Translations under genes and position numbers: made by a program | Assembly (NCBI GenBank): GCA_026874595.1 | Contig: CM049321.1 | Location: 17,764,979 to 17,828,978, forward strand | Length of the DNA: 64,000 nt | From: Sipunculus nudus | Taxonomy: Eukaryota; Annelida; Sipuncula; Golfingiida; Sipunculidae | Reading direction: 5' to 3' | Notes under the pieces: model-generated | Told to the model about the DNA's origin: nothing | The model's input: the letters and a program-made list of their open reading frames with translations, nothing else | Databases searched by the model: none | Part shown: positions 36,540 to 49,130 of the stretch, piece after piece | Layout: each line of letters opens with the position of its first letter | How positions within the stretch are numbered: position 1 is the first letter of the stretch

Positions 36540-37600
36540 TAAACTGAATCATTATGGTATATTTTAGCCATGACAGCTGTGTAGTTCTGTGTATCCCATT
36601 GTTTCATAGACGTTTATTTTATTATAATGAACTTATTCACCGGTATTCGGTAGTCGCCTCGTCCTGGAGGTGACCTGAGATTGGGTGTTGTCACGTGACA
36701 GTTCAGTGGGCTTACAAAAAAAGTTCGATGAGGATCCTACTAGCGGAGACTTCTGGTTTAAAAATATTGAAAACACACACATTTTGTGAACCCGAAATTA
36801 TTGAGGTAGTCCAAAAGAAGCTCAAGACATTCTTATTTGGGCAATATTTGAAAGGCCTGTGTTTTGCAGATTGTGAAGATACTTATTTCTTTACAGTCAT
36901 TTTAACTAATTTTAAGGGGTTTCCTGTCACGTCATTGTTTGATTCTGGATTATGTGCATTTTTCATTTTTTATCGAGTCTCTGCAGCATCTTTATTTTAG
37001 TCTTTCATCTCTATTTTAACGTTTTCCCCTTGTTTGTCATGGGGTTGTTATCATTGTATCATTTGCATAAACAACAGAATAGTTGCAGGTTGAGCGAATA
37101 CCCATTATGAATGAAATTGCAAGACAAGCAGGTGTTTCATTGTCAGCTCCAGGAATAATGTTGTTATCCATGTACTATTGTGCACACTGGCCAACAGATA
37201 AACGAATGAAAAATAGATAAGTGGTCAACTTGATGAACACAATCAAACACAAGACAACGTATATCCCAAATTAATTCTAGGCAATTACACAGGCTTATTT
37301 CAAGTATAATGTCCAGACGAACACATCGTCTACAAATGAAGCTACACATCGGCAAAGTAATCGTGTGTGATTCAGTCCCATATACCAAATATGCCAACGA
37401 CTTAATCGAGATTGTTCAAACGGATCCTGGCCAGAAATTCAGTTTTGTGTTTGAAAACAATAGTCACATATTCAACAAAATACTCAATCATACCGTGTTT
37501 AAATTTCTTTCTAGAAAGAACTGCATTGGACTTATTTTTTTTTTATCATACATTTTCCCTCCTTCCCTAAATTGGCGTAGAGGAACTTAATTTCGCTAAT
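36540..37600 (+). other. Duplicated unidentified ORF pair, unit B
   Basis: The counterpart of 22808-23792. The first stretch (NEIARQAG near 37110) is interrupted by a stop after MKNR. The second (37309-37590) begins with extra upstream codons and reads LHIGKVIVCDSVPYTKYAND, then LIEIVQTDPGQKF. A length difference of about 10 bases before its ATG means the upstream extension seen in unit A would be out of frame here. Function unknown. Confidence 0.3.
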
Positions 37601-38047
37601 TTCTTTATATATTGAATTAGAATAAGAATTTTCTTTAACGTTCTTTATACTTTAAACGTATATACCTGAATAATTTTATAGAGAATCAAATCTTTGACAC
37701 CACACGACCACCGCCCGCGTTGCTGATAATTGTAATAAATCTAAATCAACACATTATATTAATGCTGTTTCATATACCAATATTCCAAATTTACTACATA
37801 AACATAGACCGCAAAAGCTAACATCATTTATTCGGGATTTAGCTTTTTTATAAAAAAAATAATGAATAATGAAACGGAGTTTATAACCTTCGTTGGTGAT
37901 AATGGTAACGTGCCTCAATTATATTTAAATATATGAAACAAATAATGCACAATACAATAATACCTTGCTTACTTCCAATAGAACAATTTTATTTACAGCT
38001 GATGCAAACACAGCAATACATTTTAAAATGAAAAAAAAAAGTACTTA

Positions 38048-38243
38048 CAAAATTTATTAAATAGAAATAAACCTTAATTTTCCTTGTAGCTTGGGTGAAC
38101 ACGGGATTGTCTGAAATAGCCGTCTTGCTGGCAAGTTATCATCAGCAACTCCAATAAAGCACCGAAAGTCTATCCAGCTTTCCTTTTTGGTCATGTCCAT
38201 CAGAACGGCCCGAGCAAGACCTTGACCTCAGAACTCCATGTTT
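38048..38243 (-). pseudogene. GLYAT-like C-terminal fragment, unit B
   Basis: The partner of 24327-24516 with the same breakpoint. It covers the last 60 or so codons of a GLYAT-like gene and is followed by the same TTTTGTCAC flank. It cannot encode an enzyme. Confidence 0.8.
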
Positions 38244-39456
38244 TTGTCACTCTCATTACCTTACTTCTTCTGTATTCGTTTGCCTTCATATAAAGTAACG
38301 AATAAAAGAGTAATTGTGTATACGATGCAGCTTTAACTATGTTCAATACACCTGTATATCCTCTATTTTAAGGGCAGCTTTTGATAAATTTTATAACAAT
38401 TAAATTGTTCAAAATTGATCGGCCCTGGTCTTTCATCTTCAATACATCAGTGAGTACATTTCAGTCTTTGAATTCATGTTCGAATTTACTTTCTATGGTA
38501 ACTATTTTATAGAACGTCAGATATAAAAGGCTTATATATTGATTGCTTTTAATATAATGAGCTAATACACTGCAGAGGAAGATTTCTGATTAAAATAACA
38601 TCGAACAAATTTGTCAATTTCAGTGTAAGACAGTTATGATTGATAGCAGAGACACTTAGATAAAGTGTACGAGCTGATCAATTGCCAATCTTTTTCATGA
38701 CTAATGCAGGTGCCTTGAGCTCCACATGGTGTACTTTGATTGGTTTAAAAGGGAAGGTGATATATTCCACCTGAGGAAGGTAAAGTGTACGTGAAACATT
38801 GCAATTATCTCTCAACATAATTATCATTTCTGATGAACATTTGTTTTACGATATTCGCAACGAAAATATGAACCATCATTTTTAACCAGAGCCCGAACAT
38901 TCAATTAAACCCACTTTAACGACACTTTACTAAAATGTTAATTTACCTCTGCCAGGATACCCTTGGGTGATTGGTTTGCCTGGGTGCAAGTTTACATTAA
39001 ATTTTCTGAATATATTTTGATCAAATTTTTTGAGTGTCAGCACGCTAACCAGATACCATGGTACAATAAATCAAATTGTGGAGCTAATGCGAATCATCAT
39101 AGTTTATTTTTAATTCAAATTGTTTCTTCCCATTTTTACATACGGTTGTTTAATTTTATTCGTGTAATTCATGGTTATAAAGGTAGGGCTTTTACCTGGG
39201 AATGGGTTTCGGACCAGAGACAGCTGTGTAGGCTTACACGATGAGAATCATAATTGCAGGGGCTTCTTATCTCTAGTTTCGAGTTATATCTTGTTGCTAA
39301 ATTGAAATATTTTAAACATATGTATTCAGTGCATTGGTTGAGGAAACAGCCCGTTTACATATAATTAAATGTTGTTTTATAAAACAGGGCCATCTCGACC
39401 TGAAGAGGTATGAACATGAAAAATACAGTCTTTTTCTGAGTTCTGCAATTCGGAAC

Positions 39457-40690
39457 ATGTGGTTTAGTTGCATGACCCTTATAGCTTTGACAAGTAAGAG
39501 CTTATGATAATTATTACGTATCAAAATTGCAATATTTAACGGTCAATCAAATTTACAAACCTATAAATGTATAATTCAGAACTAATAATCAGTTTACATT
39601 TGTATATTGTCCTTATAGGTATAATAAGCTGGGAAAGAGGTGTGTTCAGTTTGAAGAATGACCAACATTCAGCAGTACAAAAGGAGGAAAACAGCACACT
39701 TATTTCACATTGTGCAGACATTTGTAAGGACCCATGCATCAGTCTGTTATTACCTACTGGCGAGAAATCTGCACAAAAAGCTCTATGCAAAGGTACATTT
39801 ATTTTCATAGTAATGTGGTACATATACTCTGTACATCTTATCTTAATACTTCTGTCCATATATAAATACATGGTAATCAAACAGTAAATTTGAAAAAAAT
39901 AGAACTCTGTAACGATGTTCACCTGCGAAAACAAAGCCATTTTAGGTATGTTTGCTAATGTATTATTTCATGAATCAGCCTCACCTTTTCTATACATTGT
40001 ATTACTGTTATATGTACATTATATTCAGGCGGCCATTGTCCGGAAGGCTGGGAAAACCTTTTCGTATTGAAAGGAAAGCAGGAAGGGTCTTGCTACAGGG
40101 TCATTGAAGGGAGATTGATGTGGGAAAGCTCGCGAGACAGATGTAAAGTAGGAGGCGGTGACCTCGTCAGCATAGAGACGAAAGAGGAACAGGAGCACAT
40201 CAAGAAACTCGGTTAGTTTACAGAAATACACATATATATTGCAAGCACATTAAAAATATAGTTTCTAACCCATACCTATTAGGTTTTATGTGAGATGTTT
40301 TATACCCTGTTGTTTGATACTTTTCTATATTTTATAGGTTAACTATACCAGTTATTTACGGTTTGCTCCATCGTATTCACATTGGGAATGTAGAATATAA
40401 ATTCTCCCATGTCGAAATCATATAATGACAGTTGTGATATCTTTTTTACCTCCATTCCAGAAAAACTGAAATATATTTACTGGACCAGCGGAAGGTACGA
40501 TATCGATGCACAAAAATGGTTATGGGCGGCTACTAGAAAGGAAACGCAGTACAAAAACAGGTTTTCCGGTTCACTTGTTGGCAATTACATAGTTCTTGAC
40601 GGGTTCGCGGAGTGGCGCTGGGGGCGTAGGCTGAAAACGATCAGATACCATGGACTTTGTGAAAGGTCTACAGAATGTAAAGGATACTGA
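39457..40690 (+). CDS. C-type lectin domain protein, 4 exons (copy 2)
   Basis: The exon model is 39457-39493, 39619-39792, 40029-40211 and 40461-40690, giving 207 codons with all introns phase 1 and GT-AG. The start MWFSCMTLIALTSIISWERG forms a weaker hydrophobic leader than in copy 1. The Cys-containing stalk has HCADICKDPC. The lectin-like domain contains CPEGWENLFVLKGKQEGSCY, SRDRCKVGGGDLVSIET, YIYWTSGRYDIDAQKWLWA and the end GLCERSTECKGY. As in copy 1, the EPN and WND motifs and the central cysteine pair are missing. Intron 2 is much shorter than in copy 1 because of a deletion of about 830 bp. Both copies keep all splice sites and frame, so the gene is probably functional. Likely secreted or membrane-anchored. 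Confidence 0.8.
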
Positions 40691-41405
40691 TTATTTCATT
40701 TGTCATTTTATCGGACGGATAGATATTTCTGTTTACGTTGATCTAAATTTATATTGTGATATATCCTAGCCTATCTTCTTCAAATATTCATCGTTATTTG
40801 ATTTTTGTTTTTAATAACCCCGAGGCCCCTCTGCGCGTTTCAGATTTCCTTCATTGGAACAAGCTGACAATAAGCCAGCGTGTATAAGCCAATAAATCGA
40901 CCGTATCGATAAATCTAATTTAGATTATAATTTGCCTGGGTTAGATTTACAGGCTGAAAACTTTTTAAAAGAAGACAAAACGGTGTGATCAAACCAGAGT
41001 GATCCTTATAAAAAATTGCTGTTTAGGTCAACAGCCCTGTTACAGTAACAATCTATTAAATTAGAATTATATAACGGTGGTGAACCTGATTACCTAAAAA
41101 ATATTGTGGATTGTTCCTTGGACAATATTGGAACCCTACAACATTTTTTAAAAACATCTATTCAGAATGTAATTGCCTAAAATACTTACGTGAAGGATGG
41201 GCCTGGTAGGCCACCATGTTGAAATTACGAAAAAAATGGTTTTGATTACAGCAAATAATTTGTATATGACTGCAGGTTAAGGACCTTATAAAAGAAGTGC
41301 AATGAACATGGGCGCCATATGTTAGCGACATATACTACAATACTACAATTATATTGAAACTGAAAAATATTTGAGAAATCATCTGGCTGTTAATTCACCA
41401 GCATT

Positions 41406-41407
<2 letters not shown>

Positions 41408-41457
<50 letters not shown>
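41408..41457. repeat. (TA)n microsatellite
   Basis: A clean TA run of 50 bases, expanded compared with the matching place in unit A. Confidence 0.95.
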
Positions 41458-41461
<4 letters not shown>

Positions 41462-41639
41462 CATATATGACTAGTCGACTAACAGCTGTCAGTCACTTAT
41501 ATACAATTTATCTCGTATCATAAAGAACAAATGACATTTCCGCGTAAACGATCCGGAAACTAGCTCTGTGATCAATATAAATGAAGAAAACATTGACTCA
41601 AAATGGGAAGGGGATAATAAGAGCGCATCTGATGGGAAT

Positions 41640-42480
41640 AAAAAACATTTGTAAATGTGTCTGTGGCTTTTTTTTAAGTTGAGATGTAATCAAGATCTTT
41701 ACCTTTCCGGGTGTGATATTGATCCTAATGGTTCTAACAATGGCACTTTGAGCCGTGACAAGACACGAACGCCCGGACAATTAAATTCTGAATTACAATC
41801 AGTCAACGGAGGTAGGTCAGGTGAAAGTCGTTCAGTTGTTTGGCATGGGTTCATTAGACAGTGCACGTCTAGCAGTTATACAGCAGGGTTGTGATGTCAA
41901 CTGCCTTGTAGACCTGGATTTTGGTTTCAAGATTGATTCCCCTACGTCTTAAATGTGGGGGTGGAGTATATCAAAACCAACGCTGGATTTTGCTACTCGA
42001 ATGTTTACCTCATCATTTATATTTACTGTCTTTGACAGCGTGCCCCATGATTTGTTTTTAAATGTACACCACATTCAGAATTGATCCATGTACCATGATA
42101 GTGGGTTCATCATATTGCTTTCCTGGTGCTGGTTGTTGCATCACTTCGCTCTTCTTTTTGCTTATGGTAGGTCCGAAGTTGTCACATGCACGGGGATACG
42201 GGTCCATGTTATGCTGTTTTTCTTATTCCGAAGATGCATTCAGGGAAGAGGCATCAGCTAAGAACAGGTCATTGATGAGGGTTTTCCTGACTTTCGTGAC
42301 GGCATTCAATCTTCTGCGGGTTAGGAGCTTCCCATCTGTGTTGTTTCCGACTCCAGGGTCATCATTCTTAAAGGCATCCATTAGTATGGCAGAAGACATC
42401 ATGCTAAACAGTGTTGGAGCAAGAAAAATACATCACCATGGATAAGACTTACTGAATATAATCGGCGAATACAGTCAGAA
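41640..42480 (-). mobile_element. RTE-type LINE fragment, unit B
   Basis: Minus-strand relic that matches 26240-26985. It reads LFSMMSSAILMDAFKNDD, then GKLLTRRRLNAVTKVRKTLI, then NDLFLADASSLNASSE (catalytic second D lost), then MQQPAPGKQY and ILNVV. It extends slightly further toward the 5' end of the element than the unit A copy. Confidence 0.8.
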
Positions 42481-43239
42481 ACAATCATAAACATATCGCC
42501 CATAAAAGTAGTCCAATGCATTGGTGTTCCCTATAACCTATGTCGTATGTAATATACGTTCACAATAAAAAATAAAAATGTATCCCTGACATAACAAGAT
42601 ATAATAATTTAAGCTACCCTGTGTATTGAGTTGCCATTCTTTGTGTATCTGGACAGGTATTTCTTAATAAGTCCCCGTACATTATTGCTTTGGAGGCGCC
42701 ACCTGTATTGCTATGTTCATTCACATTTACCTGTCTGCAGCACTGTAGACACCCAAGGCGCATTCATTAACTGTTCAGGGAATCTGAATTTTCATGCCTT
42801 CATGAAAGGATTATATCCCAATGTTATATAAAGCTTTATAATTATAAAATGGCTCTTCCTCGGTTTTAGTGGTAGGTTTATTTTTGTTGGATGTGGCCTG
42901 GGTATGGCTTGTGGACCAGGAATAGTTGTGAAGGTTTACACTGTATTGTAGCTTCCTCCAGATAGCAAGATTTATCATGTTTTACATTTTGTTAAAGTAC
43001 GGAATAGATTTTGAAAGTATGTAGAGCAGTATGATAACACTCAAGAATTAACCCATTAAACTGGACGTTAACAGAATCAATATGATATATATTTAGCCAT
43101 GACAGCTGTGTAGGTCTGTGAATCCCATTGTTACCTACACGTATATTTTACTACAATAAACCTATTCATCAGTTTTTGGTAGTGGCCTTGTCCTGGAAGT
43201 GATCTGATAATGGATTTTTGGCCGGTGGCATTCCTGCGG

Positions 43240-44600
43240 GCTTTTAATTGTTGGATATATCAAGTGCCAGCAAACTTAACTGAGCATGTCCTGTTTTCCA
43301 GTAATAGCTTTATCAGTGTCTTGCTTTATTCATGTTCACATCTGCTGAGCAGTAATATATGTTTATTTAATTAGGGTTTGGCGTCGTGTAATATGGGCCG
43401 GGTTGATTCTAGTGGTAAGTATAGGAAATACTGAATTTTCTTTTTTGTCTCCCCCAGAAGCGTATGCCTTCATCGTATAACATGTTTGTGCTGAGGCGTG
43501 TTTGTTTGTTATTTTCTCATCGGAACTCATATCATGAACGGAATCTCATTATGTACAGGGTATTTCGGGGATGCGCCAAGAATCAATTAGATTCTGGTAT
43601 AGATGTGGCCCACGAATATGATTCAGGAATATTCACATGTGTAAAGACACATACAGAATGAACCTGTGAATATGGGACGAATAAGTGAATGCAAACAAAG
43701 GTTGGGGACTATCCCCCAAACTACGGACTTCCCACATGGCGGACGCTTTCATTCGTTGGCATGCATCCTTCTAGTTTACTAATTAGTCACTGTATGTAAT
43801 GCTGGTGATATTCCTATCAGACGAGTACTGTTGTTTTGAGCTAAAGGACACTAACTCTTTGCTGAACACATGGCAATTATTTTACAAAGTTCCAGATATT
43901 TATTCAATCTGCGGAGATGCTGGCATCTGTGCTGAATTGCCCATTTCAAATTAAAGTTGATTATCCCTACTGTGTTAACTTTTGGATGTTGGTGTTCGAA
44001 TTTTAATTTGTATTTGTAAGATATAATAAGTGTCTGATCAAATGCCTCTGCATCAATCATCACCAGCTTGCCTCTGATAATTATCTTGTTTGATACCTTT
44101 TCTTCATCTCATAACCTGTATATCATACATATAATTTTTGGACTGTGATATCCTCCTAAGAAATGACATAGAAATTACGAATGTGGTACCTTTCCTTACA
44201 AGGACAGTGTATGATCTGGTCAGAGGAATTACGTCTGTATTCCAATCACGGCACATATATATTGTTAATCGAAGAGGAAAACTATCTACGTTTGCCAAGC
44301 AGGTATGAATAAAAAAAAACAAATATAAATTGATTTCTACTTCAAACAGCTATTTACGTAATATTGAATCATGTTATATTAAATCTTGAGTTTACTTCTT
44401 CCTAAGACAGTCTTGTGTATTAATCTCCTTATATGAATCTTCTTGTTTAAATGCATCATCAAAATCTCGATGTATACCACTTTGTTTATAAACTTATAGG
44501 AGGGGCAATAGTACTAGATATACACAGTTCTTTGTGGAAAATTATATTAAACGGCATTAGAACATGGACAATAGGTTTTTCGCTGCTCCCCGGCCCTTCA
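43240..44600. other. Duplicated non-coding block, unit B
   Basis: The partner of 29640-31200, with many small indels. No gene recognised. Confidence 0.6.
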
Positions 44601-44617
44601 GCACCATTATTTACGTA

Positions 44618-44991
44618 TGGCACAAATCCCAAGGCCATCGTGATAGCCCATGCCACACATTCACCACTAGAGTCGCGGATGCACACGTTTGGAAGGTGTT
44701 CAATGCTATAACGAACAATTCCTTATGGGAAAACCATCCCAATGGTCGTACACGTTGGCGACATCTGCAGGCCCAATGGATCCAAATGTGAATCCAACCG
44801 GTAACTGTTTGTATGTGTCTATCATATTACCCGACAAGGGGTTTATGTCCATGCAGAACCCCCAGCAGGGAGCTAGTAATTGTTTGTCACCATCTATTAG
44901 AGAATGGTAGAATTCCTTAGCAACAGTAGCGTTCAGGAAAAACCCACCGGTCAATGAATCATGGTTCTTTTATTGTCACAGCCATGGTTGA
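44618..44991 (-). pseudogene. GLYAT-like 2 pseudogene, unit B
   Basis: The remnant of the gene that is intact at 32122-32985. The first five or so codons are kept. A deletion equivalent to 32684-32964 (about 281 bases, not a multiple of three) then removes residues from about 7 to 101. The middle follows well preserved: TGGFFLNATVAKEFYHSL, PVGFTFGSIGPADVANVYDH and CIRDSSGECVAWAITMALGF. At 44618 the sequence leaves the gene and continues in the far downstream flank, so the acyl-CoA loop and C-terminus are gone. A small loss after YDHWDG also shifts frame. It cannot make an enzyme. Confidence 0.88.
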
Positions 44992-46216
44992 TCAAATTCG
45001 GTTACAGCGCACTGTCGCCCTTGGACCAAAAGGATGATAATATACTAGACAACTGCACTTCTTACAAATTACTTCTGGACGTATAACCGGCTCACATATC
45101 GCAGGCTCAGAGTCCAAGTAAACACATTTTTTTAGCAGTCCATGAAAAGCACGAAACACATGAACATATTATCTTATACCTTGATCTCCTACTAAAGTAG
45201 TGGTCCTCGGCTCATAAAAAGCGAATGCATAGATCATGCCGCTACAATACACGGGTTGTTAATTGCGGTGAACGATGTGGCCCATTTAATGTTTTTTATT
45301 GTGCGCAAAGTTCATCTATTGATTTGTTCCCGAGATCTGTCAGAATGAAAAGATTAGGATAGGAGACCTATTTATTGGTCCGTTATACACAAATAAAGGA
45401 AATATATCACGATAAACTAATGCTTAAACGTGAATCCTGTTCAAACTTTTCCTACTGAAGCGTCTGTGTTTGAGTTATGTAGGTTGTAACGGCGAGTTAA
45501 TTCAACCCATTACATTTATATGTCCAATTACGCTTTATTCCAGTACGATACGGTTATTGTACATCCGACCCGGTGTATGCCAGCATCCTAAGTGACCCAA
45601 AGTGACCTAGCTGTCCACTGAGGCAAGGCTGCTATCAAAGTCCATCGTATAATATTACAGTTCACATGCTGATATGTGTAGTCTATCTGTAGCATTAACG
45701 GACGCTTGAAACTGTGACCTACACTCAAACAATTGAAAGAAAAATTAAATTCCATGCCAATTACTCTGTACCTGTAAAATGATAATATATATACATATAG
45801 AAATTTAACAATAATATGACAACGATTAGACAAAGTGAAAGACTACTATTTAGGTAATATACTAAGTACCTAAACTATAACTAAGACGGAAAAAAGCTAA
45901 TGATTCGCATGCCTCACTGTCCTGGCCATGGAATTTTAGACAGACCTGCAGACAAATTGTTATGAGCAACATACATGGTGTGGAAACAAAAAAACTAAAT
46001 AAATTGCGAAAAAATAACATTAAATGGGTCAAAACTGTATTAGCTAAATGAACAAGTATAAAGAATACATATGCCAAATAGTGTGCATGTCATGCACCAA
46101 GGTATACATATGTACTTATAGTAATCCAGAGTGACAGACATAATTGACCCTCTTGATACATAAATTGAATTTAAGTACATATATATAGCTACAAGGGTAT
46201 AATATTATATATATAT

Positions 46217-46387
46217 ATAACTCTGAAGAAGAACATTACTGTAAATTCACAACAGTCTGTTTCACGGGATGCGACCCGATCATCAAGTGAATGTTGTTGT
46301 TATCTAACCACATTCACCTGATGATCGGGTCGTATCCCGCTAAACAGACTGTTGTGAATTTACAGTGTTGTTTTTCTTCAGAGTTAT
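46217..46387. repeat. Long palindrome in unit B
   Basis: Two 77-base arms (46217-46293 and 46311-46387) are inverted copies with seven mismatches counted by eye and a 17-base loop. It starts beside a TA run. The matching part of unit A lacks it, so it is either a foldback or MITE-like insertion in B or a precise loss in A. Confidence 0.88.
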
Positions 46388-47009
46388 ACCGCTCCGGTCT
46401 AGCCTGTAGGCCATAGAGCACTTTGCACCGGAAAATAGTGAACATCAACATAAGTAATGCACAGGTATACCAAAGTGGGTTTTCTAATATTATTTCCATC
46501 TGCTCCAGTCTGTTGTGAGGGCATACAAAGACGTAGTACAACGAATGTATAACATATAAAAATTATATTGTATGAATATAACATCCATGCGTATCACCAT
46601 CCGAGTCTCATAGGGTAAGCATATATGCTTGAAACCTTAACAAAGTTAATCAACAAACAAATAATAATAAATATAGAAAAAATTAGATCTACATTGGAGT
46701 AGGATGTTTAAGCATGACAGGCATAATAAAGTAACCGCAGCGATTACTTTCTGTCACTGGGCTTGTCTGTAGAAATCCCTCTTTGCATTTTTGAAAATAT
46801 TCCTGACATTCCGGAGACAAATGTGCAAATATCTATCCTACTGTAATATTACTGGATGTTGACCATTTGACTTTATATTGCCACAACCCATTAGAATGTG
46901 TGTATCTTTTTTTTTCTTGAAATCTTTTTCCGCTTGATGGTATATGTCTGAATCAGTGTCGTCGTTGTCTTGATCATCATTTTCATTGTGCCGAGGTGTC
47001 TGTGAATGG

Positions 47010-47970
47010 TCATCTGCTTGATGGTGAATGGCTTGGATTTCTTCTAATATTGTATTTGTGTTTTTTTTTAATGTTGCATTTGAACCGTGATCTGTCTGAT
47101 GATCTGATATTTGACGCAGTATCTGGTGTCATGTCAATATCTGTCAACCTGACTTGAGCCCGTTTTAAATGGTTAATGTGAATTCCGATTCGCATAAGTT
47201 TGCCATCTGCCTTAGGGCACACACGTACATGTATATGTTTGATAATTGTTCAACTATGAAGTACGCCCAGCCCATGGTTTTTTGCTGGAACCTGGTATTA
47301 TGTTTGGAGTATAAACATACACTGTGTCCCCGACAGATAAGTTTGGCCCAGGGACCAGTGCTGCAGATATTTTCTGCATGGCTTCCTTTCTCTCTTCAAG
47401 ATTTGTCGAAGACAATTGTTGTGCTTGTTCAGATAACATCTTGCTAATATAATCTTCAGCACTATGATTCAATGTAGTGGAAATGTTTCAACATTTCTCC
47501 GAGAAATGATTTCTGGTAATACCCATGGTTAAGGAAGAACAGTGTGAATTCAGTGGAATCCAAACATGGGCTGTTGTTATAAATCGCTTGGGCAAATGGG
47601 ATAAAGTTATCCCACTGGTCTTGTTCGTCAACGTCAATGTATTTGGTTATAGTCTGAACTATGCATTGCATCATGCGTTCAAATTGACCGCTGCATTGTG
47701 GATGCCAATGAATCTGCTTCATACCTTATTGTATGCACACTTCTTTCATGAGCTGAGAAAAAACAATAGTTCAAAATGTAAATATGAAGGAGTATTGTGC
47801 TTTAAGACGACCCTTTCTATAAATGTCTTGGCGCTGGTAGAGACATTCATGTCAAACATAGCATAAGGCTCAATGTATTTTGTTAAATGATGAACATATA
47901 TTTTGACATATTTGCTGTTCGTTTAATGAATATAAGTATCACGCCTGCCTTAACTGGTTGTACAGGTTGC
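47010..47970 (-). mobile_element. Ty3/gypsy-type pol fragment, unit B
   Basis: The partner of 34500-35650. The integrase end is at 47462-47722 (HPQCSGQFERMM), the tail at 47254-47472 (NLSVGDTVYVYTPNI), and a far end at 47010-47222 with ADGKLMRIGIHINHLKRAQ. Frames are broken. The stretch 47310-47480 is base-for-base identical to unit A, unlike its surroundings. Confidence 0.75.
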
Positions 47971-48599
47971 TTCCTTTCGGAACAATGTATGTCCGCCACA
48001 TGCTTACGCTACAATCAGGCCAAGGTGTAGACATCTCGTGAAGATATATGAAGTGCCAAAAGTAAATCATGTGGTTCCATCAAGATAACATATATATATA
48101 TATATATTGTTGGTGCTTTAGGCTTTTTAAATTATGTTTGCTCTATACAAGAGAAGTAGTTCTCCTTTTTGCAGGATAATATATTATAATTTCGTACAAG
48201 GCGCAGCACGGATGGCATTTTGATGAAATCCAAGGCCTACAGAACTGAGAATAATCTTAAATAGTACGAAAATTAGTACGAGCTTTGTGAAGAAGTACTT
48301 CCTCGTATTTTCATTACAAAGTACTTCTATTTTATGTATTGGTTAAGATTGCACCTCTGACAAAGTCCCTTTTGTTTGTTTTTTTTTTTTGTTTTTGTTT
48401 ATTTAATTCACAATATACCAGGTTACATAAAACCCTACAAAGAGTTGTTATATTGATGGCTTGATGGTACGTTTCTTCTTGTGTTTTTATATTTAATCAT
48501 GAGTCATGAGTTTTCATTGTCCCCTGAAGACGTATGCACATGTCATATTTTTTATGAATTGGGAACATAAGGGAAAGTTTTGTTTGTTTTGGAGCTTGT

Positions 48600-48860
48600 G
48601 ATAATAAATTTTCAGATAGACACTCCACAACCAATCCCAACCAGGGTTTGCATGAGAGCAATCACTGGCCCATATTTGAATAAAATCGGATAATATTTAG
48701 GAAAGTAATCGCACGGAAACACAAACCTGACGAAGGGACAGACGGGGGACAGATAGACAGAAGGACAGACAGACGGGCGGACACACAGATAAACCCAAAT
48801 CAATGTCCCCTGTTCTGACAAAAATGAAAATAAAATTATATTATTTATTTCAAGCACTGA
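48600..48860. repeat. Dispersed-repeat-like sequence with GACA-rich tract
   Basis: An imperfect GACAGACGGACAGAC tract (48733-48790) sits within a TAAATTT...AAAATTATA context. Its composition is unlike its flanks. The rest of 47990-49000 holds a short TA run (48089-48109) and no gene. Confidence 0.4.
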
Positions 48861-49003
48861 CTTAGGGCGAGCAAAAGTTTCATGTTTTACTCTAATAAAA
48901 ACATATGGAGAACGCTAGCCTGAATGGACTAGCAAGAAATCTCTGACCATACAGAGATGACATTTCATCCTGCAATACTTCACAAGATATATAGTTTGGG
49001 TGG

Positions 49004-49010
49004 TATAAAG
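49004..49010 (+). promoter_or_regulatory. TATA-like box of GLYAT-like 3
   Basis: TATAAAG lies about 121 bases before the ATG at 49131, whose context CACCATGA is a good start context. The spacing would give a 5' UTR of about 90 bases. Confidence 0.45.
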
Positions 49011-49130
49011 TCCAGTACTCGTATGTTTTATTTACGCCTTAACCAGCAACTTATCTCGGCACGCATTACTCATGGGCAACACACTCTCAAAACAAAAGTG
49101 TGTACCTGTCTTGTCTGTAGCTAACTCACC

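Larger units (their letters stand above)
35880..47990. repeat. Tandem segmental duplication, unit B
   Basis: The second copy of the unit described at 21960-35870. Relative to unit A it has lost the complete GLYAT-like gene corresponding to 28681-29550 and most of the next one. It has kept a complete lectin gene, and it carries an extra palindrome near 46217-46387. Confidence 0.82.

Noticed and set aside
41655-42445. Plus-strand ORFs of 79 and 127 codons
   Set aside because: Antisense shadows of the RTE fragment in unit B.
45408-45580. Extra sequence in unit B with TGTAACGGCG, considered as a Ty3/gypsy LTR remnant
   Set aside because: No second LTR, no primer-binding site and no clear ends; the similarity is only a few bases.
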